A stretch of DNA of 21,243 nucleotides, from the NCBI GenBank assembly GCA_003456175.1, contig DMPB01000004.1, positions 22,275 through 43,517 of the forward strand, in the 5' to 3' direction. Position 1 is the first letter of the stretch. Each line of letters starts with the position of its first letter. The notes under the pieces are model-generated. The model made no database searches and was not told the DNA's origin. It saw only the letters and a list, made by a program, of their open reading frames with translations. The translations under genes and the position numbers were made by a program. Shown one piece after another: positions 14,701-20,605 of the stretch. The stretch comes from Chitinophagaceae bacterium (GTDB lineage: Bacteria > Bacteroidota > Bacteroidia > Chitinophagales > Chitinophagaceae).

Positions 14701-15660
14701 TTAACTGCCAGCGTTGAGCCAACCCCAATTTTCGCCTGTTTTAATACGATGAAGTTGCATTTCAGATACGCCAAAACGTGTGGCCAAGCTCTTGTAACGT
14801 GTGGTACGTTTCGGGTCGTTGAGAATAAGCTTTAGTAGCATTGCTTTGGTTACAGTAAGCTTCGAAGCTTGTGTTTGTGTTGCGCCTGTGCGTATTTTTT
14901 CTCGGTTTTTTTGAACAGCAGCACTTGTAGCTGCATGGGCAGTAAGCGCCTCTTGTGTAACCCAACGAAGGTTAGTGGCTTTGTTGTTCTCTTTATTATG
15001 ATCGAGATGTATTACAAAATTGGCATCGGTAGATGGTTTTTTTAAAAAAGCATCGGCTACCAAACGGTGTAACAAATAACCTCTACTTACACCATCAACA
15101 TCTCTAAATCGCCAAATGCGATACCCGAGTTGATGCTTACTACCTGTTAGTAATGTACCATCTTTAACATCGGTTAAAAAACTAATTAATCGGCCGTAAT
15201 TACTAATAGCATATTGCAAGCGTGTGGGAATTTGATATTCGATTTGTACCGGTTTAAACACCTCACCCTGAAGTATTACTAATTCACCGTAAGGCTTGCT
15301 ACTACTGGTTCTGCTAATGTGAGCCCGCATTTCTTCGTAGGTGGCCCAGGCTAAGTTATCCATATGGTTATTAGCACCGCTACCATCTTTATGTAATACG
15401 AATTTGTGTTTATTACTTGGCGGTGGCGGTAAAAAATGCTTAGCTACTAATTGCGCTACATTCAAGCGTTTCACAGTACCCTGAGCATCGGTGTAATTCC
15501 ATCGGTTTGCTTTGCCAATCTGTTGGCCATCGGTAAGTTCATTGGTAAAACTGATAAGCCTGCCGTGCGACGATAAAGCGTAACGCTTTCGTAACTGCAC
15601 GCCTCTAGGCTTCAGTTCTACCCACTTTTCGTGCGGTTGGAGCTGAATCATAGCTGACAC
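14701..15660 (-). CDS. Double NUMOD4/HNH endonuclease-like protein with C-terminal HTH
   Basis: 319 residues made of an internal duplication plus a DNA-binding tail. Unit 1 (~12-112) has YALSSHGRLISF and VLHKDGSGANNHMDNLAWATYEE. Unit 2 (~133-240) has YAISNYGRLISF, LLHRLVADAFL and VIHLDHNKENNKATNLRWVTQEA. SxxGRLISF is a NUMOD4-type motif and H-x-D-x6-N...NLxW is an HNH core. In unit 1 the LHRLVA of unit 2 reads VAQLVA, losing one His, so only unit 2 may be catalytic. The tail (~266-315; YKSLATRFGVSEMQLHRIKTGENW) resembles helix-turn-helix modules of homing endonucleases. No intron or intein is visible nearby. A free-standing or domesticated endonuclease, or a DNA-binding regulator, is inferred. 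Confidence 0.75.
   Translation of the reverse strand: MSAMIQLQPHEKWVELKPRGVQLRKRYALSSHGRLISFTNELTDGQQIGKANRWNYTDAQGTVKRLNVAQLVAKHFLPPPPSNKHKFVLHKDGSGANNHMDNLAWATYEEMRAHISRTSSSKPYGELVILQGEVFKPVQIEYQIPTRLQYAISNYGRLISFLTDVKDGTLLTGSKHQLGYRIWRFRDVDGVSRGYLLHRLVADAFLKKPSTDANFVIHLDHNKENNKATNLRWVTQEALTAHAATSAAVQKNREKIRTGATQTQASKLTVTKAMLLKLILNDPKRTTRYKSLATRFGVSEMQLHRIKTGENWGWLNAGS
15281..15295 (+). repeat. CATTTRCCGYAAGGY element, copy 16 (weak; A..C)
   Basis: Antisense within the HNH-type gene. The 5' arm is AATTC and the outer pair is not complementary. It may be a chance match imposed by codons K-P-Y-G-E. Confidence 0.35.
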
Positions 15661-15696
15661 ATTTATTCCACAAAATAATCAAAAATCTTAGAAATG

Positions 15697-17091
15697 CTAT
15701 AGTGCTTCAAAAACTGCCTTTGCAAATGCATCTAAACTTGGGTCGCGGGCACCCATTAATAGTAGCACGGCACCTTGCGGTAAATGCGGTTGGAGTGCTA
15801 CAGACAAATCATTTCTATCGGCTACGAAATAAGCATTACAGCCCTTTTCCTTTAAATCGTTGATGAGGTCTTCTGCACTAATATCTTTCACGGCAGTGCC
15901 ACCGGCATAAAAAATTTCACTCATCCAAATTTCATCTTGTGGGCGGAGTACAGAAGCAATTTCATGCACAAAATCGTTACGTAAAAATCGGGTTGGGCCG
16001 TATCCGTGTGGTTGAAACCATGCTACCACTTTTTCGGTTAAGGGTTGCACGCCGGTAATGGCAGCTGCTACTTTAGCAGGGTTATGTGCATAATCGTCGA
16101 TTACCCAAACATTGTTTTTTTGTCCGAGCACCTGATTACGTCGGTAAATACCTTCATAACTTTTTAAAGCCTCGGCACTAGTAGCGATAGCAACACCACA
16201 ACGTGCTGCAATGGTGGTAGCAGCTAAGGCATTTTCCATATTATGCTTGCCAATGCTATGCATGCTAAAGGGCACATCGTTAATAGTAAAGCTGCACGAT
16301 AAACCTTGTTGTACAAAATGCTCGGCCTTAAAGCCAGCAGATGCATCAGTACTACTGAAATCAAAAGTAGTATCGCTACTATAGGGTGCTGCTAGCGGGT
16401 GCGAAGCATTTACTGTAAAGTATCTACTATTGCTTTTGAAGGTGGCGAATAGTTGTTGTAGTTCGCTAATTTCTTTATGATCTTTATCGAGATTGAGTAG
16501 TAAGCCAATTTCTGGTTGATAATTCACAATACTGCCATCGCTTTCATCGGCTTCTATTACAAGCCACTCGCCTTTGCCAACCCAAGCGTTGCCAATAAGG
16601 CCTTGCTGTTGTAAGCGTACCAAACCCGCACCACTTATAATACTTGGTGCTAAGCCAGCGTGTTCAAGTATCTGAAAAATCATGGCGGTGGTAGTGCTTT
16701 TGCCACTGGTGCCACCTACGGCAATGGTTTTTTTGGTGTTACTAATAAGGGTAAGTAGCTCGCTACGTTTTAATATCGGGATGCCAAGTGCTTGTGCTTT
16801 TTGCAACTCGGGGTTGCTTGCTTCTACAGCAGTACTGATTACAATACAATCGATACTACTATTGATGCCAGAGCCATCTTGCTGAAAACATTGAATGCCA
16901 GCTTGTACCAGTTTTTGTTGCGTATCGTTGGCTGCATCGGTACTAAAGTAGCGGTCGCTGCCACTTACCTGCTTGCCAATGCCTGCACAAAATTGTGCTA
17001 GGGCACTCATACCGGTGCCTGCGATACCTATGAAAAATAAATGTTGTATTGCTTGGAATGGTTGCATGCTTGTTGTTAATGCGTTAAACAT
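15697..17091 (-). CDS. MurC/Mpl-like Mur ligase, non-canonical
   Basis: 464 residues with the three Mur-ligase domains: N-terminal IGIAGTGMSALAQFCAG, central ATP-binding loop GGTSGKSTTTAM (residues ~126-137), SIGKHNMENALAA, and the C-terminal VIDDYAHNPAKVAAAI and WFQPHGYGPTRFLRNDF. Overall it is nearest to MurC or Mpl, which attach L-Ala or murein peptides to UDP-MurNAc. The usual P-loop GTHGKTTT is here GTSGKSTT, with His replaced by Ser. Together with its position outside a cell-wall cluster, this suggests a specialised paralogue, not the housekeeping MurC. Its start overlaps the paaE stop by 8 bases (ATGTTTAA), so it is translationally coupled to paaE. Substrate unknown. Confidence 0.85.
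   Translation of the reverse strand: MFNALTTSMQPFQAIQHLFFIGIAGTGMSALAQFCAGIGKQVSGSDRYFSTDAANDTQQKLVQAGIQCFQQDGSGINSSIDCIVISTAVEASNPELQKAQALGIPILKRSELLTLISNTKKTIAVGGTSGKSTTTAMIFQILEHAGLAPSIISGAGLVRLQQQGLIGNAWVGKGEWLVIEADESDGSIVNYQPEIGLLLNLDKDHKEISELQQLFATFKSNSRYFTVNASHPLAAPYSSDTTFDFSSTDASAGFKAEHFVQQGLSCSFTINDVPFSMHSIGKHNMENALAATTIAARCGVAIATSAEALKSYEGIYRRNQVLGQKNNVWVIDDYAHNPAKVAAAITGVQPLTEKVVAWFQPHGYGPTRFLRNDFVHEIASVLRPQDEIWMSEIFYAGGTAVKDISAEDLINDLKEKGCNAYFVADRNDLSVALQPHLPQGAVLLLMGARDPSLDAFAKAVFEAL
15772..15786 (-). repeat. CATTTRCCGYAAGGY element, copy 17 (A..T, GCAA)
   Basis: Sense orientation near the 3' end of the Mur ligase gene, codons H-L-P-Q-G, the same pentapeptide as in paaC. Confidence 0.8.
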
Positions 17092-18154
17092 CGTAATCTA
17101 CTACTACGGTTGCAGTAGTAGGGTGTGCTTGGCAAGTGAGAATATAACCTGCTGCTACTTCATCAGGTTCAAGTCCGTAATTCACCTCCATCGTTACGTT
17201 GCCGGAGATTAATTTGGCCTTGCAAGTACAGCAAACACCGCCTTTACAGGCAAATGGTAAATCTGCCCCTTGTGCTAGTGCTGCGTCTAAAATGGTATTA
17301 GTATTTTGTGCAAGACTGAATGTAAATGTTCTGCCATCTTGCATTACAGTTACCTCGCTTAAAGGGCCATCGCTAGTGGCTGTAGTTTGTTGTTGCTGCC
17401 GCTTTTGACTTGCTGCCGATGTAAAGAGTTCGAAGTGAATCTGATTTTTGTTAATGCCACGTTGTTCTAAATAGGCAGTAATATCAAGAATCATATTTTC
17501 TGGTCCACACAAGTAATAGGCGGCTGCAGGTGCTGTAAGTACTGTGTTAAATAGTTGTTCGCATTTTGCAGCATCGATACGACCATGGTTAATAGTAGCA
17601 TCTGTAATTTCTCTACTCAAAATATGTATTAGCGTGAAGCGCTGCATGTACTTGTTCTTTAAAGCTTCTAAAGCTTCTTTGAACATAATACTGTGTCGGT
17701 TTTTATTACCATACACCAACGTGAAGCTAGCCTTCGGCGCTGCTTCTAACACCGTTCCAATAATGCTCAGTATAGGTGTTATACCGCTACCTGCGGCAAA
17801 GCCAACATAATGCTGGTAATCGTTAGCGGCGGGTGTGTAAGTGAACTTACCCATAGGCGGCATTATTTCTAAAGTGTTACCTACTTCTAGTACTTCATTT
17901 ACGTAAGTACTAAAAACTCCTTCGGGCACTTTTTTAACGCCTACTTGTAATAAGCCACTTTGCGGAGTGCTGCAAATACTATAGCTACGACGCACTTCAC
18001 TGCCATTTATAATGGCTTTGAACGTAAGATATTGTCCGGCTTTGAATGCAAAATGAGCTTGATGCACTTCAGCAATAGCAAGCGTAATTACAACAGCGTC
18101 GGCTGTAATTTGCTGCTTGCCAACTACTTTGGCTGGATAAAATTGAACAGACAT
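17084..18154 (-). CDS. paaE: Phenylacetyl-CoA epoxidase reductase subunit PaaE
   Basis: 356 residues, the usual length. It passes electrons from NAD(P)H through FAD and a 2Fe-2S cluster to the PaaA di-iron site. The FAD-binding motif RRSYSICS is at about 55-62, the nucleotide-binding motif GSGITPILS at 122-130 and CGPE near 216. The C-terminal plant-type ferredoxin domain has cysteines at about 303, 308, 311 and 341 (CKGGVCCTCKAKL...C). It is the first gene after tetR (60-base gap) and overlaps the Mur ligase gene. It is unusual in being 3.4 kb away from paaABCD, although on the same strand. Confidence 0.95.
   Translation of the reverse strand: MSVQFYPAKVVGKQQITADAVVITLAIAEVHQAHFAFKAGQYLTFKAIINGSEVRRSYSICSTPQSGLLQVGVKKVPEGVFSTYVNEVLEVGNTLEIMPPMGKFTYTPAANDYQHYVGFAAGSGITPILSIIGTVLEAAPKASFTLVYGNKNRHSIMFKEALEALKNKYMQRFTLIHILSREITDATINHGRIDAAKCEQLFNTVLTAPAAAYYLCGPENMILDITAYLEQRGINKNQIHFELFTSAASQKRQQQQTTATSDGPLSEVTVMQDGRTFTFSLAQNTNTILDAALAQGADLPFACKGGVCCTCKAKLISGNVTMEVNYGLEPDEVAAGYILTCQAHPTTATVVVDYDV
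17240..17256 (-). repeat. Long-loop variant of the dispersed element inside paaE
   Basis: The 17-mer CATTTGCCTGTAAAGGC is identical to the one at 6959-6975. Here it encodes P-F-A-C-K-G of the 2Fe-2S motif, so protein constraint may explain it. Confidence 0.3.
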
Positions 18155-18165
18155 ATAATTGTAAG

Positions 18166-18200
18166 TAACTCAAACCCGAGTTAACTAATGGGACTAAATG
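18166..18200. promoter_or_regulatory. tetR-paaE gap: inverted repeat and degenerate operator
   Basis: TAACTC and GAGTTA (18166-18171, 18178-18183) form a 6-bp inverted repeat. TTAACTAATGGGACTAAATG (18181-18200) then resembles the tetR-upstream site TTAACTAACGG..., but its right half is TAAA rather than TTAG. Probably a weak operator for paaE. Confidence 0.35.
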
Positions 18201-18214
18201 CGTAAAACAAAAAG

Positions 18215-18805
18215 CTATTTGCGTAAGCCATTAATCATAATGGTTACCATATTTTCTTCTAGTGCTTCTGCACTAATTTTCTGCTTACTCCTGTGCCAAC
18301 TATCAATACCACTTACTGCATGCAGCATAATAAGCACAGCGGTTGGTGCATCAATAGGGCGAATTTCACCACTTTTAATACCCGCTTCAATAAGTGCGGC
18401 AATTTTTTTGCGATACTCACGGCGCTGCGTATGAAAATTACTGAGGTAAGGCTCTGTTAAGTGCTTCCACTCACGGTCGCTTACGTACACCTCTTGGTAG
18501 TTGCTTACCATTTCACGAATGTGAAAACGTAAGAGCATTTCAATTTTTTCAATAGCATTGCCCTGATGGTTTTCAACTGCATGAATATGGTTCCAGAAAT
18601 TATTCGCCACATTCACACAAATATTGTGAAGCAGTTCGGCTTTGCTTTTAATGTGGTTATATAAGCTTGCTGCTTCAACGCCCACTTTATCGGCAAGGTC
18701 ACGCATGCTTGCTGCTTTAAACCCCTTCTCTTGAAAAAGAGCGGCGGCGGCTTGCGTAATAATTTCTTTTCTGCTTAAATCGTTGTCTGCTTTTATTCTA
18801 GCCAT
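18215..18805 (-). CDS. TetR family regulator, probable repressor of the paa genes
   Basis: 196 residues. The N-terminal helix-turn-helix is IITQAAAALFQEKGFKAASM followed by DLADKVGVEAASLYNHIKSKAEL (residues ~14-60). The rest is the helical ligand/dimer domain (MLLRFHIREMVSNYQEVYVSDREWKHL). Known phenylacetate regulators of this family (PaaR) respond to phenylacetyl-CoA. This ligand is inferred here from context only. It is upstream of paaE on the same strand. A CTAA-N6-TTAG palindrome lies 17 bases before its start and another in the paaA promoter, so autoregulation and control of both halves of the pathway are likely. Confidence 0.88.
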   Translation of the reverse strand: MARIKADNDLSRKEIITQAAAALFQEKGFKAASMRDLADKVGVEAASLYNHIKSKAELLHNICVNVANNFWNHIHAVENHQGNAIEKIEMLLRFHIREMVSNYQEVYVSDREWKHLTEPYLSNFHTQRREYRKKIAALIEAGIKSGEIRPIDAPTAVLIMLHAVSGIDSWHRSKQKISAEALEENMVTIMINGLRK

Positions 18806-18821
18806 GCTGCGAATGTAATTA

Positions 18822-18837
18822 ACTAACGGTAATTAGT
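18822..18837. promoter_or_regulatory. Candidate TetR operator upstream of tetR
   Basis: ACTAA (18822-18826) and TTAGT (18833-18837) are inverted around six bases, the same CTAA-N6-TTAG geometry as at 13762-13775. Confidence 0.5.
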
Positions 18838-18840
18838 ATA

Positions 18841-18855
18841 ACCTTACGGTAAATG
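18841..18855 (-). repeat. CATTTRCCGYAAGGY element, copy 18 (A..T, GTAA)
   Basis: Exact match three bases beyond the tetR operator candidate, between divergent genes. Confidence 0.85.
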
Positions 18856-18865
18856 TACTAACACA

Positions 18866-18924
18866 CAGCAGTATTAGAACGATTAAAAAAGGGTAAATCG
18901 GCGCCGCTTGCAATAATACTGCTG
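18866..18924 (+). repeat. Long inverted repeat upstream of the PfkB-family gene
   Basis: CAGCAGTATTA (18866-18876) and TAATACTGCTG (18914-18924) are perfect 11-base inverted arms with 37 bases between. The inner part also allows CGATT/AATCG pairing. There is no downstream T run. It overlaps the likely promoter region of the kinase gene, so it could be a regulator site or a leader hairpin. Confidence 0.45.
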
Positions 18925-18941
18925 CCGATGCCCTAATTTCG
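18908..18941 (+). promoter_or_regulatory. Weak candidate promoter of the PfkB-family gene
   Basis: TTG (18908-18910) and TAATTTCG (18934-18941) approximate the Bacteroidota pair. The spacing of 23 bases is at the long end. The predicted start is about 17 bases before the ATG. Confidence 0.3.
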
Positions 18942-18965
18942 CAGCCCGTAAACAAACTCATCTAC

Positions 18966-19889
18966 ATGTCTTTAGTTGTTTGCGGATCAATGGCCTTCGA
19001 TGCTATTGAAACGCCCTTTGGAAAAAGTGATAAAATTATTGGTGGTGCAGGCACATACATAGCCTGGTGCGCTAGCAACTTTACTCCAGTTAAACAAATT
19101 TCAGTGGTTGGTGGCGATTTTCCGCAAGCCGAATTAGATGCGCTAACTGCACGTGGCGTTAATTTAGAAGGTGTGCAAATTAAGCACGACGAAAAAACCT
19201 TCTTCTGGTCGGGCCGTTACCACATGGATATGAATACCCGCGATACACTTGATACACAACTTAATGTGTTGGCCAATTTTCAACCAGTTGTGCCAGAAAG
19301 CTATCAAGATTGCGAGTTTTTAATGTTAGGCAACTTGGTACCTGCTGTTCAGTTAAGTGTTATTGAGCAGTTGAAAAACCGTCCGAAGCTCATAGTAATG
19401 GATACCATGAACTTTTGGATGGAAGTAGCCATGGAAGATTTGCTTAAAGTAATTGCAAGAGTAGATGTGCTGTTGGTGAACGATAGCGAAGCTCGCCAGT
19501 TAAGTGGTGAGTATTCTTTAGTAAAAGCAGCCCAAGCTATTATGAAAATGGGGCCTAAATACCTCATCATTAAAAAAGGAGAGCATGGTGCTTTATTGTT
19601 TCATGAGAACAAGGTGTTTCATGCTGCTGCATTGCCATTAGAAGAAGTATTCGACCCAACTGGCGCTGGCGATACATTTGCAGGTGGCTTTATCGGTCAT
19701 ATTGCTCGTACAAAAGATATTAGCTTCGATAACATGAAAACTGCCATCATTGTGGGTAGTGCCATGGCAAGCTACTGCGTAGAAAAATTTGGTACTGCAC
19801 GCCTTCGTGAAATTAATGCGGCCGATATTCATGCTCGTATTAATGAGTTTGTACAGTTGGTTAATTTCGATATTCGCTTAGCAGAATAA
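18966..19889 (+). CDS. PfkB family carbohydrate/nucleoside kinase
   Basis: 307 residues. The family phosphorylates sugars or nucleosides with ATP. Near the N-terminus VVCGSMAFDAIETPFGKSDKIIGGAGTYIAWCASNF gives the substrate-binding GG loop. The C-terminal PfkB signature DPTGAGDTFAGGFIGH (residues ~230-245) has the anion-hole GAGD with catalytic Asp236. VDVLLVNDSEARQLSG and YLIIKKGEHGAL are also typical. Whether the substrate is ribose, fructose, adenosine or another compound cannot be told. It is transcribed divergently from tetR, stands alone, and ends in an exact terminator (19919-19958) bracketed by two 15-mer copies. Confidence 0.92.
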   Translation: MSLVVCGSMAFDAIETPFGKSDKIIGGAGTYIAWCASNFTPVKQISVVGGDFPQAELDALTARGVNLEGVQIKHDEKTFFWSGRYHMDMNTRDTLDTQLNVLANFQPVVPESYQDCEFLMLGNLVPAVQLSVIEQLKNRPKLIVMDTMNFWMEVAMEDLLKVIARVDVLLVNDSEARQLSGEYSLVKAAQAIMKMGPKYLIIKKGEHGALLFHENKVFHAAALPLEEVFDPTGAGDTFAGGFIGHIARTKDISFDNMKTAIIVGSAMASYCVEKFGTARLREINAADIHARINEFVQLVNFDIRLAE

Positions 19890-19904
19890 TATTTACCGTA
19901 AGGT
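19890..19904 (+). repeat. CATTTRCCGYAAGGY element, copy 19 (A..T, GTAA)
   Basis: Starts on the base after the kinase TAA stop. The 5' base is T. It forms an inverted pair with copy 20 across the terminator. Confidence 0.85.
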
Positions 19905-19918
19905 GCTTACAACCTAGT

Positions 19919-19958
19919 AATGGTGCGGCTTTCGAAGAAAGCCGCACCATTCTTTTTT
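19919..19958 (+). terminator. Strong Rho-independent terminator of the PfkB-family gene
   Basis: AATGGTGCGGCTTTC and GAAAGCCGCACCATT form a perfect 15-bp stem with a GAA loop, followed by CTTTTTT. Confidence 0.93.
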
Positions 19959-19966
19959 AGTCGTAT

Positions 19967-19981
19967 GCCTTACGGCAAATG
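19967..19981 (-). repeat. CATTTRCCGYAAGGY element, copy 20 (G..C, GTAA)
   Basis: Exact match, inverted relative to copy 19. Together they flank the terminator hairpin. Confidence 0.85.
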
Positions 19982-20093
19982 AAAAAGCTTTGTTAAAGCG
20001 CCGCTTTTTTTGCATGCTTACCCAACGGTTTTGAGTGCGTAGGGGGTATTACTATCAAACAACAAAATTTCAACCCTAACCTCAAAACTTAAA

Positions 20094-20552
20094 ATGATGA
20101 AACTTACAAAACTTATCGTAGCTGTAGCTACCAGTATCATTAGCCTTACAAGCTGCCAAAAAGAAGTACCCGCTATTACCACGCCAACACCATCTAAAAA
20201 GCAGTTGCTTACAGCGAAAGTGTGGATTGTAGATGAAGTGAAAGAAACCCAAAACGGCACCAGTGTTACGCTTTATAAAAGGGGGGCAGCCAACAATACC
20301 GACGATTTTAGCCTAGTACGCAACCAGTATAAAAACGATGGTAGTATAGTATGGCGTGATGAGTTTGGCGACGAAGGCAACGATGGTCAGTGGGAATTAC
20401 TTAACAATGATACCCAACTCAAGCTTAGCTGGCCAATTGCCAACATGTCTGTAACAGTGCACGATGTAACCGTTACTGCCAATAGTTTTTCATACAAGCT
20501 CATTGCAGCCCCTGGCATCTATACAACATGGAAATTTATTCCTCAACCCTAA
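20094..20552 (+). CDS. Small lipoprotein, lipocalin-like size, unknown function
   Basis: 152 residues. The signal peptide ends in SLTSC, giving a lipidated Cys21. The rest is strand-rich: LTAKVWIVDEVKETQNGTSVTLYKRG, then NDGSIVWRDEF, GQWELLNNDTQLKLSW and FSYKLIAAPGIYTTWKFIPQ. This is reminiscent of the small lipocalin-like lipoproteins common in Bacteroidota, in which a 'W.L..d.t.L.l' pattern reports a beta-barrel. I do not recognise a specific family. The two adjacent ATGs at 20094 and 20097 are both possible starts. It follows the kinase terminator by 136 bases, so it has its own promoter, and ends at an inverted pair of the dispersed element. Confidence 0.75.
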   Translation: MMKLTKLIVAVATSIISLTSCQKEVPAITTPTPSKKQLLTAKVWIVDEVKETQNGTSVTLYKRGAANNTDDFSLVRNQYKNDGSIVWRDEFGDEGNDGQWELLNNDTQLKLSWPIANMSVTVHDVTVTANSFSYKLIAAPGIYTTWKFIPQP

Positions 20553-20565
20553 GCACCTTGCATAC

Positions 20566-20580
20566 CATTTGCCGTAAGGC
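20566..20580 (+). repeat. CATTTRCCGYAAGGY element, copy 21 (G..C, GTAA)
   Basis: Exact match, abutting copy 22 head to head. The pair with its flanks forms imperfect 18-base arms (20563-20598) after the lipoprotein gene and may end its transcript. Confidence 0.87.
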
Positions 20581-20595
20581 ACCTTGCGGTAAATG
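20581..20595 (-). repeat. CATTTRCCGYAAGGY element, copy 22 (A..T, GCAA)
   Basis: Exact match, 11 bases before the next ATG. Its partner, copy 21, has the other stem (G..C) and the other loop (GTAA). Confidence 0.87.
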
Positions 20596-20605
20596 GTAAT
20601 TTTGA

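Noticed and set aside
707..20595. Dispersed 15-mers as a CRISPR array or as IS inverted repeats
   Set aside because: Copies are spread over the whole window in both orientations with no regular spacers, no transposase gene and no target-site duplications that I can see.
707..20595. Dispersed 15-mers as a chromosome-orientation signal such as KOPS
   Set aside because: Orientation is 11 against 11, with no strand bias inside this window.
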